Of a DNA stretch of 64,000 bases, positions 9,372-19,573 are shown piece after piece. A model generated the notes under the pieces. It was not told the origin of the DNA. It was given only the letters and a program-made list of their open reading frames with translations, and made no database searches. Location of the stretch: the NCBI RefSeq assembly GCF_000213655.1, contig NC_015554.1:992001-1056000 (forward strand), in the 5' to 3' direction. Source of the DNA: Alteromonas naphthalenivorans. Its GTDB lineage: Bacteria > Pseudomonadota > Gammaproteobacteria > Enterobacterales > Alteromonadaceae. Both the position numbers and the translations under genes were made by a program. Each line of letters starts with the position of its first letter. Positions within the stretch are counted from its first letter, which is position 1.

Positions 9372-10367
9372 GTGATCACGTTTTTAAACGAAATACCGCC
9401 TCATGCAATGCATGATACCTCTTTTTTATCTACGCAGCTTACCACAAAGTCACCCAGTGAGGATGAAGCTGGTCTTTCAATTTTAACCGTTATTGGTCAA
9501 GCATTAACACCATACATTGTTAGTCAGGTTGTTGAGGGGTTTAGCGACATTTTTAATGCTACATCAATTCACTTACATCCGTTACACAACAAACTCGGTG
9601 ATGGCGTGGTGGTAGTGAAAGGCCGCTTAAGTGAAAACGCCGACTCCCAAGCTGAGACTACAGTGCCAGCCCTAGTCGCGTCGTTATCAGCCCGTTATCA
9701 TGTGGATTTAGGTATTCAAGATGTGCAGCCATCGCTTAACGAACCAGGTCTTCTTGTGATGGATATGGATAGCACGTTAATTGATATTGAGTGCATTGAT
9801 GAAATTGCCAAACTAGCGGGCGTTGGTGAAAAAGTGGCTGCTGTAACCGAACAGGCCATGCGGGGCGAAATAGCATTTAACGATAGCTTGAACCATCGAG
9901 TGGCCTGCCTAGATGGTGTACCAGAACAACAGCTTCAACAAATACGTGATAGCTTGCCCATCATGCCAGGTGTACAGTTGCTGATTGCCATTCTAAAACA
10001 ACACAATTGGAAGCTTGCTATTGCTTCAGGTGGTTTTACTTATTTTGCAAACCATTTAAAAGCCCGTTTAGATCTTGATGAAGCGGTGTCAAATACGTTG
10101 GTGATAGAGCAGGGCATATTGACCGGCGAAGTGTCTGGCGAAATTGTGAATGCTGAAGTGAAAGCGCGAACCGTGAAATCGTTGGCCGAACGTTGGGGAG
10201 TGCCGAGCGCGCAAACGGTTGCCATGGGTGACGGAGCAAACGATTTAGTGATGATGGCCGAATCAGCGTTAGGGGTGGCGTGCCATGGAAAGCCAGTTGT
10301 GAACGAAAAAGCTGACGTTGCTATTCGATTGGGCAGCCTACATTGTCTATTGTACTTTCTATCTTAG
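9372..10367 (+). CDS. serB: phosphoserine phosphatase
   Basis: SerB carries out the last step of serine biosynthesis, removing phosphate from phosphoserine. The 331 aa HAD-family product has the nucleophile motif DMDST (131-135) in VMDMDSTLIDIECIDE, the motif II ASGG, and motif III MGDGANDLVMM. The N-terminal 120 residues correspond to the regulatory extension of proteobacterial SerB. The start is GTG at 9372. The C-terminal 12 residues (LGSLHCLLYFLS) replace the usual LxGVL-type ending. Confidence 0.95.
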   Translation: MITFLNEIPPHAMHDTSFLSTQLTTKSPSEDEAGLSILTVIGQALTPYIVSQVVEGFSDIFNATSIHLHPLHNKLGDGVVVVKGRLSENADSQAETTVPALVASLSARYHVDLGIQDVQPSLNEPGLLVMDMDSTLIDIECIDEIAKLAGVGEKVAAVTEQAMRGEIAFNDSLNHRVACLDGVPEQQLQQIRDSLPIMPGVQLLIAILKQHNWKLAIASGGFTYFANHLKARLDLDEAVSNTLVIEQGILTGEVSGEIVNAEVKARTVKSLAERWGVPSAQTVAMGDGANDLVMMAESALGVACHGKPVVNEKADVAIRLGSLHCLLYFLS

Positions 10368-10452
10368 TAGTGAAATAGCTAACCTTGACTAGGGGGTATA
10401 TTAGAATTTTAGCGGCGCAGTGTTGAGCGCGAAGAATAAATAGCGAGTGCAG

Positions 10453-10489
10453 GCTCTGAAGATGATATAAGAGCCTTCAGAGCTTGTCT
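10453..10489 (+). terminator. possible terminator after serB with alternative hairpins
   Basis: GCTCTGAAG (10453-10461) pairs with CTTCAGAGC (10475-10483), followed by TTGTCTTT. An alternative stem pairs AGGCTCT (10451-10457) with AGAGCCT (10470-10476), so the two folds exclude each other. It lies between the convergent serB and the large PilZ gene. Confidence 0.4.
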
Positions 10490-13048
10490 TTATTTCGCAA
10501 ATGCTTGGTCTTGTAATAATGCTTGAATACCGGACTGAGCGGGCGCTTCTACTTTCGCTTTAGTGTCTCGGTTGGCGCTAATTGTGTCGTCATCGAATTC
10601 ATATCTAATCAATACTTCATCTGTTACATCAATTAAGTGCGAACAGGCAGCTAAGCTCCAAAGTTTATTTTCAAGTTCTTTTGCCCGGTGAATAGCATAC
10701 ACGCTAACGTAATTTATCTCTGTTTGTAACATGGATAAATCCGGCTTGCCTGTGGTGGTAAGCATCACGTGAATAGCAATGAATTGCCCTCTGTTTAACG
10801 CTTCAGTAATAAAGGTCTTACGCTGCTCATTATTTTCAAACCGGTGGGAATACCGTGGAATAATGGCCATGCGAGGATCTTTTTGCTTGGCATCAAAAGA
10901 GATTAGAAGCTCTTGGCGCAAGGGCATATTTTCCAATTTCACCTGCTTAATACCGCTTTGCATGAAAGGGGTATCTAGCTTTCTGTCTCTGAATAAGAAC
11001 TCTAAGTTTACTTGACGCTTTTCCGTTAAGTAGGTGACAAGGCTTGAAACCCGCTGGTCCTGCTTTCCGATAATGCCCGCTTGCGGCGTGTACCTAACTC
11101 CTTCTTTACTCATCAAGAAGGATAAAGACGTAGCATTACGAGCATTAATACAGCGAAGTGCTTGACCCATGCCAGGCAACTCTTCTTCACCAGAGTCTTC
11201 TTCTAAGCTGTGTTTGTTCTTTTTAATCAATTCTTCAAAAAACGCCCTTGCACTTTTTCCTGCTTCACCGTTCATGGCTTTTAGGTGCAAAATGTTTTTC
11301 TCAGCATTGTGGTAAATTACCGAATACTGCAAATGCATTACGTCAAAGTTTTGCGTAATCTGCTGAAGGCGAGGGAAGGATACTTCAACTTGGCCTTCTA
11401 ATTCCCCGTCGTACTCTTTATTTAACTCAACCCGCAGCCCCAATCCATGAACAGAGATATCTTCACTTACGCCAACGTGTACGCTGTCGTCATGAGATAA
11501 TCTAAGCTCTATTTGAGAGCGCAAACGGTAGCGAGACTCTAAACGTTGATCTTCATATTTAAATCGGAACAACTCTATGTTTGAGGTCTTCTGGTTTCTA
11601 GGGTGTCCAAAAACGCGCAGATGAGAGAGGTTATCGCGATTGAACTTTAATTCGTTATACGCCTGCTGCCCATATATAGAGGTTACGTCGGTCACATGAA
11701 GCAAGTATTTTAGGTTTTTTAACTTCGACATAACCCGAGGCGAAGGCGGTGTATTTTGCCGCTTTATTTTCGTACCCACAGAGTCAGGAATAGATAAGGG
11801 GGTATGGGCTTGTTCGGGCAACATGTCAGTCAAGGTTAACTTAAATACTCGCCAGCTAACTTTCTTCGAGCCAAAGCCTAAGAAAACCTGTTTTAGCATG
11901 TCTTTTTCTATAAGTTGTTCGTAAGAGGCCGAGTAAAAAAAGACTTTGTCGTTTTGTAAGTGGGTAAAGCTGAATACAAATATTTCGCGACGGTGCGCAG
12001 GCTTAGCGTGCAAGGTGTTCAATCTATTTTGCGACAGCAGAAAACCTAAGCGACACTCATCTTCCTCGTCTTGCCAGTAGCTCACCGTCTCGCGGTTAAC
12101 TTCGTTAACCATAGCGAAGCGTGGAATAAGCCTATCTTCAATTAGATCGACATAAATCGGTAACGTTGGGCTTCTTGGGGAAAAGTACTGTTCACAAGTT
12201 TTGCTGGTTATCGCTTCAATGGTGTTGTTCATATTCACTTTATAACGGCGTTTATTACCGTGAATAAAGCTTTCTAAAAACTTATCGAAGCTGGGCGCTG
12301 GACGCTCTGTCGCACGTTGTAAAGCTAAATAAATAACGTCTTTTTTGCGAACTGTTTTTACGAGGCGATAAGCAATACCATTTTTCTTATCCATGGCAAA
12401 CTCGCCTTCAAGCCCACGGAAGTAGACTTGTAAAAGCTCATTTTGCTTAAACAACGTTTCTTTGGTGAGTTTGACTTGCAGGCCTTCAAGCGACACATCA
12501 ACGCTTAAGCCTTTAATTGAGTGGTTGCTTTCATTAAATAGCTCAACCGCAACAGCAAAGTTCATACGTTCTGTGTTGCGTTGACGATAATCTAGTAGGT
12601 TTACCGTTGGCACTTTAAACTGCTCTAAAATTGCAGAGCCTTTTTTGCGAGGGGCATTTGAAGTTGAGCCTGTGTCGCGAGCTTCTTCTGCTTTCTCACG
12701 AATGATACGGTAATTGTTTTCAGTATTTTGAACGGCTTCGTATACACCAAATGTATACCCACCAAATATTCTAATTTGCTCTTCGAATTTATCGACAGCA
12801 ATTTCATCCATGTAATGGGTTCTGCCATCATGCAAATAGCTTTTGCATTTACCGTCTACTTGGCCACGTAAATCAATGGAACGCATACAGGGCTTCGCAA
12901 GGCGTTTCACTTCCATTTTTAATAGAAAGCGTTTTTCCTTGGGAATATCACCACCAATTTGTAAAAGCACCTTATTAAATTCAGGTTCATTTACTAGGGG
13001 TTTCAATTGCTCAATTATGTCAGCGTATTGCTGTAAATCTTGGCTCAT
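10490..13048 (-). CDS. large PilZ-domain protein
   Basis: The 852 aa protein contains at least two PilZ-like domains. The first is near residues 155-260 (RMNFAVAVELF, then VDVSLEGLQV). The second, near 510-610, has the classic c-di-GMP signature: arginines in RYRLR followed by DISVHGLGL (D/NxSxxG). No membrane segment or secretion signal is evident, so it is probably cytoplasmic. It is divergent from radA. PilZ proteins bind c-di-GMP; the target of this one is unknown. Confidence 0.85.
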   Translation of the reverse strand: MSQDLQQYADIIEQLKPLVNEPEFNKVLLQIGGDIPKEKRFLLKMEVKRLAKPCMRSIDLRGQVDGKCKSYLHDGRTHYMDEIAVDKFEEQIRIFGGYTFGVYEAVQNTENNYRIIREKAEEARDTGSTSNAPRKKGSAILEQFKVPTVNLLDYRQRNTERMNFAVAVELFNESNHSIKGLSVDVSLEGLQVKLTKETLFKQNELLQVYFRGLEGEFAMDKKNGIAYRLVKTVRKKDVIYLALQRATERPAPSFDKFLESFIHGNKRRYKVNMNNTIEAITSKTCEQYFSPRSPTLPIYVDLIEDRLIPRFAMVNEVNRETVSYWQDEEDECRLGFLLSQNRLNTLHAKPAHRREIFVFSFTHLQNDKVFFYSASYEQLIEKDMLKQVFLGFGSKKVSWRVFKLTLTDMLPEQAHTPLSIPDSVGTKIKRQNTPPSPRVMSKLKNLKYLLHVTDVTSIYGQQAYNELKFNRDNLSHLRVFGHPRNQKTSNIELFRFKYEDQRLESRYRLRSQIELRLSHDDSVHVGVSEDISVHGLGLRVELNKEYDGELEGQVEVSFPRLQQITQNFDVMHLQYSVIYHNAEKNILHLKAMNGEAGKSARAFFEELIKKNKHSLEEDSGEEELPGMGQALRCINARNATSLSFLMSKEGVRYTPQAGIIGKQDQRVSSLVTYLTEKRQVNLEFLFRDRKLDTPFMQSGIKQVKLENMPLRQELLISFDAKQKDPRMAIIPRYSHRFENNEQRKTFITEALNRGQFIAIHVMLTTTGKPDLSMLQTEINYVSVYAIHRAKELENKLWSLAACSHLIDVTDEVLIRYEFDDDTISANRDTKAKVEAPAQSGIQALLQDQAFAK

Positions 13049-13205
13049 GTATGCACAACTTAGTTACTTTCTATTATTATAGACATTATTATTATCGGCA
13101 CTAGTGCTAAACCCATTAATAAACAGCATTTTGCAGTTTGACGCACAAACAACCGCAGTGGAAAAATCTAATATAACGGTTAGATAGGCTGCAAAGTGGG
13201 TTTGG

Positions 13206-13229
13206 TTAACTTGGGTTTAACTTGGGTTA
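13206..13229. repeat. tandem TAACTTGGGTT repeats in the PilZ-radA intergenic region
   Basis: An 11-bp unit, TAACTTGGGTT, occurs twice head to tail in the 243-bp divergent spacer. A related copy, CTAACTTGGGTTAG, is found at about 8598-8611 after the YjjV-like gene. It might be an operator; nothing else in the spacer is recognisable except a TAGAAT hexamer at 13255-13260 upstream of radA. Confidence 0.35.
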
Positions 13230-13291
13230 ATGTACCTTGATGTCCTTTATAAGATAGAATACTCTTTTTCACGCTGGGATAAAACTGGAAT

Positions 13292-14659
13292 ATGGCAAAA
13301 CGAAAAACGGCTTATGTATGCTCAGATTGTGGGGCTGAATTTCCACGCTGGCAGGGTCAGTGTTCTGAATGCAAAGCATGGAACACCATTAGCGAGTTTG
13401 TAGTCAGTAGCGCCAAAACCAATTCAAAACCAACCTTATCAGGTTATGCCGGGCAAACTTCCGCTAAAATAGAAATGCTCAATGCGATTGATTTAGAATC
13501 TCTACCGCGATTTAGCGCAGGGTTTAAAGAGCTCGATAGGGTTTTAGGCGGTGGAATAGTGCCAGGCGCTGCTATGCTAATTGGCGGCTCCCCTGGTGCC
13601 GGTAAAAGCACCCTGTTACTTCAGGTAATGTGTCAAATGGCACAAACTGTAACGGCTTTATACGTAACAGGGGAAGAGTCGCTTCAGCAGGTGGCCATGC
13701 GGGCTAAGCGCTTGACCTTGCCTGATGATAAGCTAATGATGCTGGCAGAAACCAGCGTAGAAACTATCTGCGACTTGGCGTTAACCAAAAAACCAAAAAT
13801 CATGGTTATCGACTCTATCCAAGTGATGCATGTAGCCGATGTGCAATCTGCCCCGGGCAGTGTATCCCAAGTTAGAGAAAGTGCGGCCTATCTAACTCGT
13901 TTTGCAAAACAACACCACATCTCAATGTTTCTTGTAGGTCATGTAACCAAAGATGGCAACTTAGCTGGCCCGAAGGTATTAGAGCACTGTATTGACAGTT
14001 CAATGATGCTGGAAGGGGAGAGTGATGGGCGCTACCGTACGTTGCGCAGCCATAAAAATCGTTTCGGCGCTGTAAATGAATTAGGCGTATTTGCGATGAC
14101 AGAAAAAGGCCTAAAAGAGGTGAACAATCCTTCGGCTATTTTTCTAAGCCGTGGCGAAAATGAAACCCCTGGGTCGAGCGTGATGGTCATTTGGGAAGGC
14201 ACGCGGCCTCTATTGGTAGAAATACAGGCTTTGGTGGACTACTCACAAATGTCTAACCCTAGACGAATTGCGGTGGGGCTTGACCAAAACCGATTGTCGA
14301 TGTTGCTAGCAGTATTGCATCGTCACGGTAATGTGCAAATGAACGACCAAGACGTCTTCGTGAATGTGGTCGGCGGCGTGAAAGTGAGCGAAACCAGTGC
14401 TGACTTAGCGTTACTGTTAGCAATGGTATCGAGTTTTCGAAATCGTTCGTTGCCCAAAGATCTCATTGTATTTGGAGAAGTGGGGCTAGCCGGAGAAATC
14501 AGGCCTGTTCCCAATGGCACTGAGCGCATTATTGAAGCCGCTAAACATGGCTTCAAACGTGCGATTGTGCCAAAGGCGAATGCGCCTAAACAGGCAATAA
14601 ATGGTATGAAAGTTATTCCAGTCTCTCAACTTAGCGACGCATTAGACGCATTAGAATAA
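13292..14659 (+). CDS. radA: DNA repair protein RadA (Sms)
   Basis: RadA is a RecA-related ATPase that drives branch migration of recombination intermediates. The 455 aa product has an N-terminal four-cysteine zinc finger (C10, C13, C24, C27), Walker A GGSPGAGKST (98-107), the RadA motif KNRFG, and a C-terminal Lon-like domain. Its last 34 bp overlap the 3' end of a convergent PilZ gene, and there is no terminator between them. Confidence 0.97.
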   Translation: MAKRKTAYVCSDCGAEFPRWQGQCSECKAWNTISEFVVSSAKTNSKPTLSGYAGQTSAKIEMLNAIDLESLPRFSAGFKELDRVLGGGIVPGAAMLIGGSPGAGKSTLLLQVMCQMAQTVTALYVTGEESLQQVAMRAKRLTLPDDKLMMLAETSVETICDLALTKKPKIMVIDSIQVMHVADVQSAPGSVSQVRESAAYLTRFAKQHHISMFLVGHVTKDGNLAGPKVLEHCIDSSMMLEGESDGRYRTLRSHKNRFGAVNELGVFAMTEKGLKEVNNPSAIFLSRGENETPGSSVMVIWEGTRPLLVEIQALVDYSQMSNPRRIAVGLDQNRLSMLLAVLHRHGNVQMNDQDVFVNVVGGVKVSETSADLALLLAMVSSFRNRSLPKDLIVFGEVGLAGEIRPVPNGTERIIEAAKHGFKRAIVPKANAPKQAINGMKVIPVSQLSDALDALE

Positions 14660-15048
14660 ACCGCTTCAATTAACGCGTTTAATTCCTTTTCATTTAAATC
14701 AGCTTCTTGGCTGTTAAGCAGTATTAAGCGCCTAAGTGCGCTTATGCTGTCTACATCCATTTGAGAAACTTTGCAGCCCAAAGAAACCGAATCTTTGCGG
14801 TTATCATTCTGCCGATACAGTTGCTCTATATGCAGGGTGATAACCGGGCTGTCTTCATTTGCTCTGAATGTGGCCGTGTAAGGGTCATGACTGTCGAAAG
14901 GTAATTCGTTAAGTGCATCTTCGTTTGCGCTTAATTTTACGCCTTGAAGAGAGACATCAATAATAATGACATCAATGCGCTTATTATGATGGGCAAGTGT
15001 TCCTTTTACGGCCAATGGAATACGTGTAAATAAGCGTTTGTCTGACAT
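14626..15048 (-). CDS. small PilZ-domain protein
   Basis: The 140 aa product is essentially one PilZ domain: RLFTRIPL near the N-terminus gives the RxxxR motif and IIDVSLQGVKL the D/NxSxxG motif, so both c-di-GMP binding elements are present. It converges on radA with a 34-bp overlap of coding sequence. With the larger PilZ gene it brackets radA. Confidence 0.85.
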   Translation of the reverse strand: MSDKRLFTRIPLAVKGTLAHHNKRIDVIIIDVSLQGVKLSANEDALNELPFDSHDPYTATFRANEDSPVITLHIEQLYRQNDNRKDSVSLGCKVSQMDVDSISALRRLILLNSQEADLNEKELNALIEAVYSNASNASLS

Positions 15049-15153
15049 AACTTCCTCAAGCTTGAAAATCTTTCATTCACTCAGTATTAGTGATGTTAGT
15101 ACACATGGCAACTAGCAATAAGTGTAGGAGTGTAAAGCAAGTCTTTACGGCAC

Positions 15154-15183
15154 AAAAAAACGGGCTCATATAAGCCCGTTTTG
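15154..15183 (-). terminator. terminator of ettA
   Basis: AACGGGCT (15160-15167) pairs with AGCCCGTT (15174-15181). On the minus strand the stem is followed by a run of seven T. It lies just past the ettA stop. Confidence 0.8.
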
Positions 15184-15188
15184 TAACG

Positions 15189-16856
15189 CTATTTGGTCAT
15201 GCGCTTGTATTTTAGTCTGTGAGGTTCAACTGCATCTTGACCGAATTCAGCCTTAAGCCAAGTTTCGTAGTCAGAGTAGTTACCTTCAAAGAAGTTAATG
15301 TTACCTTCGTCGCGGTAATCCATGATGTGCGTGGCCACTCTATCTAAGAACCATCTATCATGCGAAATAACCATGGCACAGCCTGGGAATTCCAATAGCG
15401 CATTCTCGAGTGCTCGTAAGGTTTCAACATCCAAGTCATTAGTTGGTTCATCGAGTAACAGTACGTTACCGCCTGCTTTTAATAGCTTGGCTAAATGCAC
15501 ACGATTTCGTTCACCACCCGATAAGTCTTTAATGAATTTTTGCTGATCGTTGCCTTTAAAGTTAAAGCGGCTGCAATACGCGCGGCTATTGATTTCGAAG
15601 TTACCAATACGAATGATATCTTGTTCTTCCGAAATTTCTTTAAACACCGTGGTGTTTTCATTCATGTGGTCACGGAACTGCTCAACGCTGGCAATTTTCA
15701 CAGAATCACCCAAGCTGATGTCGCCTGAATCTGGTTTTTCTGCACCGGTAAGCATTCTAAATAGGGTAGATTTACCCGCACCGTTTGGCCCGACAATCCC
15801 TACAATTGCCCCTTTAGGAACTTTAAACGACAAGTCATCAATAAGTACACGTTCACCGTAGGACTTATTGAGGTGTTCAACTTCAATAACCTTGTCACCT
15901 AAACGCTCACCAGGTGGAATGAAGAGTTCGTTAGTCTCGTTACGTTTTTGGTAATCGCCCGTAGACATCTCCTCAAAGCGAGCCATACGCGCTTTGCTTT
16001 TTGCGTGGCGACCTTTTGGATTAGAGCGAACCCATTCGAGTTCTTGTCTAATACTCTTTTGGCGTGCATTTTCGCTGCGTTCTTCTTGCTGTAAACGCTG
16101 ATCTTTTTGTTCCAACCAAGAGGAATAGTTACCTTCCCATGGAATACCTTCACCACGGTCTAGTTCTAATATCCAGCCTGCAACATTATCTAGGAAGTAT
16201 CTATCATGGGTAATCGCTACCACTGTGCCTTCATAATCGTGAAGGAAGCGTTCTAACCAAGCAACCGATTCAGCATCCAAGTGGTTGGTTGGCTCGTCGA
16301 GAAGAAGCATTTCTGGCTTTTCGAGTAACAAGCGACATAAGGCAACACGGCGGCGCTCACCACCTGATAACTTGCTAACGTCTGCATCCCATGCTGGAAG
16401 ACGAAGCGCTTCGGCAGCACGGTTTAAGGTATTCTCTAAGTTATGTCCGTCTTTCGACTGAATAATCGCTTCAAGTTCACCTTGCTCTTTTGCAAGGGCG
16501 TCGAAATCGGCATCAGCTTCTGCGTAAGCAGCATACACTTCGTCTAAGCGAGTTAGCGCGTGTTTAACGTCGGCTAACGCTTCTTCCACGTTTCCGCGTA
16601 CATCTTTTGATTCGTCTAGTTGAGGCTCCTGAGGTAGATAACCTATTTTAAGACCTGGTTGAGGGCGTGCTTCACCTTCAATTTCGGTGTCTAGTCCGGC
16701 CATAATGCGAAGCAGCGTAGATTTACCAGATCCATTTAAACCCAATACGCCAATTTTGGCACCAGGGAAAAAACTAAGAGAGATATTTTTAAGAATTTGA
16801 CGATTCGGTGGAACAATTTTCCCCACGCGATGCATACTGTAAACGTATTGAGCCAT
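15189..16856 (-). CDS. ettA: energy-dependent translational throttle protein EttA
   Basis: EttA is an ABC-F ATPase that binds the ribosomal E site and gates entry into elongation according to the ATP level. The 555 aa length equals that of E. coli EttA. There are two ABC domains with Walker A GLNGSGKST and GPNGAGKST, signatures LSGGERRRV and LSGGERNRV, and Walker B LLLDEPTNHLD and LLLDEPTNDLD. The arm and linker regions between them are present. It is divergent from lpxD. Confidence 0.96.
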   Translation of the reverse strand: MAQYVYSMHRVGKIVPPNRQILKNISLSFFPGAKIGVLGLNGSGKSTLLRIMAGLDTEIEGEARPQPGLKIGYLPQEPQLDESKDVRGNVEEALADVKHALTRLDEVYAAYAEADADFDALAKEQGELEAIIQSKDGHNLENTLNRAAEALRLPAWDADVSKLSGGERRRVALCRLLLEKPEMLLLDEPTNHLDAESVAWLERFLHDYEGTVVAITHDRYFLDNVAGWILELDRGEGIPWEGNYSSWLEQKDQRLQQEERSENARQKSIRQELEWVRSNPKGRHAKSKARMARFEEMSTGDYQKRNETNELFIPPGERLGDKVIEVEHLNKSYGERVLIDDLSFKVPKGAIVGIVGPNGAGKSTLFRMLTGAEKPDSGDISLGDSVKIASVEQFRDHMNENTTVFKEISEEQDIIRIGNFEINSRAYCSRFNFKGNDQQKFIKDLSGGERNRVHLAKLLKAGGNVLLLDEPTNDLDVETLRALENALLEFPGCAMVISHDRWFLDRVATHIMDYRDEGNINFFEGNYSDYETWLKAEFGQDAVEPHRLKYKRMTK

Positions 16857-17068
16857 GCTGTGTCCTTGCCAGAAAATAAAGCATCATTGTACTCGTAACA
16901 GGATAGTCTGTGCCAGTGTGAACCGCCATACAACCTCATGCTTGATGGTATTTTGTTCAATTGAAGTAAAAAGAAGGCGAAAAGTACGAATAATACGGCG
17001 GTCACCTTTAACAAATTGAGGTAAACTTCGCTAGCATACGCTTTAATGAAAAAATAGGTATTCACTGT

Positions 17069-18097
17069 ATGACTGCAATGAACAAACGCCCTTACAGCCT
17101 ATCGGAACTTGCCAGCCATGTAGGCGGTGTTGTAGAGGGAGACGGCAGTGTCGTTATCTCTGCGGTAGGAACGCTGGCAGGCGCTGCCAGCCATCAAATC
17201 TCATTTCTTACTAATCCGAAATATAAATCACAGTTAAGCGATACCTCTGCCGGTGCGGTTATTCTACACAGCAGTTTGAAAGACACGGCCCCGTGCCCAG
17301 CGCTTGTGGTAGACAATCCTCATGCAGCGTTTGCACGCATTGCCCAGCTATTTGATACCACACCCGTAGTAGCAAGTGGTATTGCCGACACCGCCGTTAT
17401 TGCGTCGTCGGCAAATATTGGTAGTGATGTGTCGTTAGGTCACAATGTGATTATTGAAGATAACGTGGTGATAGGCGATAGGGTAACTATTGGTGCGAAT
17501 ACGGTTATTCGTAGAGGTACGCAAATAGGGGAAGGTTGTGTAATTCACCCTAACGTTACTATTTACCACGATGTTGTTTTAGGAAAACGTGTAGCAGTAC
17601 ATAGCCAAACGGTTATCGGTGCTGCAGGCTTTGGTTACGCGAACGACAAAGGCGTATGGCTTCCTATTCCGCAAACGGGGTCTGTACAAATTGGCGACGA
17701 CAGTCAAATTGGTGCAAGTAGTACTATCGACCGCGGTGCCATGGAAGATACTGTGCTAGGTAAAAATGTGATTATTGATAACCAAGTACAAATAGGTCAC
17801 AACTGCATTATTGGCGATCATTCGTGTATTTGCGGTGCAACCGGTATTGCGGGCAGTTGCCATATAGGAAAGTACGTTGTTATCGGCGGTGGTGTTGGCG
17901 TAAACGGCCATATTTCTATTTGCGACAAAGTGCAAATAACCGGCTACTCCATGATTGTTCAAGATATCACGGAACCAGGGGTTTATTCTTCAGGTCAGCC
18001 AGCCACGTCTAACCGAGAATGGAAGCGAAATACCATAAGACTGCAAAAAATTGGCAGTTTATATGACCGCGTGAAGGCGCTAGAAAAACAGGTCTGA
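17069..18097 (+). CDS. lpxD: UDP-3-O-(3-hydroxyacyl)glucosamine N-acyltransferase LpxD
   Basis: LpxD adds the second acyl chain in lipid A synthesis. The 342 aa product has the N-terminal LpxD domain (YSLSELASHVGG to about residue 100), a left-handed beta-helix of hexapeptide repeats (about 105-300) with the active-site region QIGHNCIIG, and the C-terminal helix. It stands alone between ettA and glyA, not in the bamA-skp-lpxD-fabZ-lpxA cluster where lpxD normally sits. It could be a relocated single copy or a second paralogue. Confidence 0.9.
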   Translation: MTAMNKRPYSLSELASHVGGVVEGDGSVVISAVGTLAGAASHQISFLTNPKYKSQLSDTSAGAVILHSSLKDTAPCPALVVDNPHAAFARIAQLFDTTPVVASGIADTAVIASSANIGSDVSLGHNVIIEDNVVIGDRVTIGANTVIRRGTQIGEGCVIHPNVTIYHDVVLGKRVAVHSQTVIGAAGFGYANDKGVWLPIPQTGSVQIGDDSQIGASSTIDRGAMEDTVLGKNVIIDNQVQIGHNCIIGDHSCICGATGIAGSCHIGKYVVIGGGVGVNGHISICDKVQITGYSMIVQDITEPGVYSSGQPATSNREWKRNTIRLQKIGSLYDRVKALEKQV

Positions 18098-18232
18098 TCA
18101 CGTCACAGCGCAGGGAATTCGTTAAACCTGCGCCATTTAAATTAAATTGGTCATAAAGCGGTATACAAGCCCTTGAAAATGACTAGAATAAGCCACGAAC
18201 AAGCCATAAATTAACGCCGTTAAGGAGTCCTC

Positions 18233-19489
18233 ATGTTACCTCGCGAAATGAATATCGCTGACTTTGATCCAGAACTAGCCGATGCAATGGCTAAAGAGGT
18301 TGTCCGTCAGGAACAGCATATCGAACTTATCGCCTCTGAAAACTACTGTAGCCCGCGGGTTATGGAAGCACAGGGCTCTCAACTTACTAACAAGTATGCT
18401 GAAGGCTATCCTGGCAAGCGTTATTACGGCGGTTGTGAGCACGTAGATGTGGTTGAGCAACTTGCTATCGACCGTGCAAAAGAGCTTTTCGGTGCAGATT
18501 ACGCTAACGTGCAGCCTCACTCAGGTTCACAAGCTAACTCAGCGGTATTTATGGCATTGCTTGATGCTGGCGATACTGTGCTTGGTATGAGCCTTTCTGA
18601 AGGTGGTCACCTTACTCATGGTTCTCATGTGAACTTTTCGGGCAAAACCTACAATGCCGTTCAGTATGGTTTGAACCACGAAACCGGTGAAATCGATTAC
18701 GAACAGGTTGCTGCGTTAGCAGAAGAACATAAACCAAAAATGATTATTGGTGGTTTCTCAGCTTACTCAGGTGTTGTTGATTGGGCAAAGTTCCGTGAAA
18801 TCGCCGACAGCGTAGGCGCTTTCCTGTTAGTTGATATGGCGCACGTTGCAGGTTTGATTGCAGCGGGTGTTTACCCAAATCCTCTGCCGCACGCACACGT
18901 AGTCACTACAACCACACATAAAACCTTAGCGGGCCCACGAAGTGGACTAATTTTGTCTGCCTGTGGTGACGAAGCGATTTATAAAAAGCTTCAAAGCTCA
19001 GTATTCCCGGGCAACCAAGGTGGTCCTTTGTGCCATGTTATTGCAGCAAAAGCAGTAGCGTTTAAAGAAGCACTTCAGCCAGATTTTAAAGAATACCAAA
19101 CACAGGTTGTTGCGAACGCAAAAGCGATGGTGGCGGTAATGCAAGAACGCGGATACAAAATTGTATCTAATGGTACTGAAAACCATTTGTTCCTGTTAGA
19201 TCTTATCGATAAAGATATTACGGGTAAAGATGCTGATGCTGCCCTTGGTGCGGCTAACATTACCGTTAACAAGAACTCGGTTCCTAACGATCCTCGCTCA
19301 CCGTTTGTTACAAGTGGATTGCGTATCGGTAGCCCAGCTATTACTCGTCGTGGCTTTAAAGAAGAACAAGCCAAACAAGTCGCTACATGGATTTGTGATG
19401 TGCTAGATAATATGGGTGATGACAGCGTTATTGACCGTGTTAAAAGTGAAGTGGTTGCACTTTGTGAACAGTTCCCTGTTTACGCGTAA
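18233..19489 (+). CDS. glyA: serine hydroxymethyltransferase
   Basis: GlyA is a PLP enzyme that interconverts serine and glycine and loads one-carbon units on tetrahydrofolate. The 418 aa product has the PLP-lysine motif [16 protein letters not shown] and the family opening [23 protein letters not shown] lies 6 bp before the ATG at 18233. The PLP cofactor ties it to pdxH upstream. nrdR follows in the same direction. Confidence 0.98.
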   Translation: MLPREMNIADFDPELADAMAKEVVRQEQHIELIASENYCSPRVMEAQGSQLTNKYAEGYPGKRYYGGCEHVDVVEQLAIDRAKELFGADYANVQPHSGSQANSAVFMALLDAGDTVLGMSLSEGGHLTHGSHVNFSGKTYNAVQYGLNHETGEIDYEQVAALAEEHKPKMIIGGFSAYSGVVDWAKFREIADSVGAFLLVDMAHVAGLIAAGVYPNPLPHAHVVTTTTHKTLAGPRSGLILSACGDEAIYKKLQSSVFPGNQGGPLCHVIAAKAVAFKEALQPDFKEYQTQVVANAKAMVAVMQERGYKIVSNGTENHLFLLDLIDKDITGKDADAALGAANITVNKNSVPNDPRSPFVTSGLRIGSPAITRRGFKEEQAKQVATWICDVLDNMGDDSVIDRVKSEVVALCEQFPVYA

Positions 19490-19513
19490 GCAACCTAGAT
19501 AAGAAAAGTTACC

Positions 19514-19547
19514 ACGCGTTAGTCTCTACAAACACAGGCTAACGCGT
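19514..19547 (+). promoter_or_regulatory. 9-bp inverted repeat between glyA and nrdR
   Basis: ACGCGTTAG (19514-19522) is the reverse complement of CTAACGCGT (19539-19547), with a 16-nt loop. There is no T-run. It may be a processing or stability element, or an operator. Confidence 0.3.
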
Positions 19548-19573
19548 AGTAAATAGTAAGTTAAGGATCGCTC

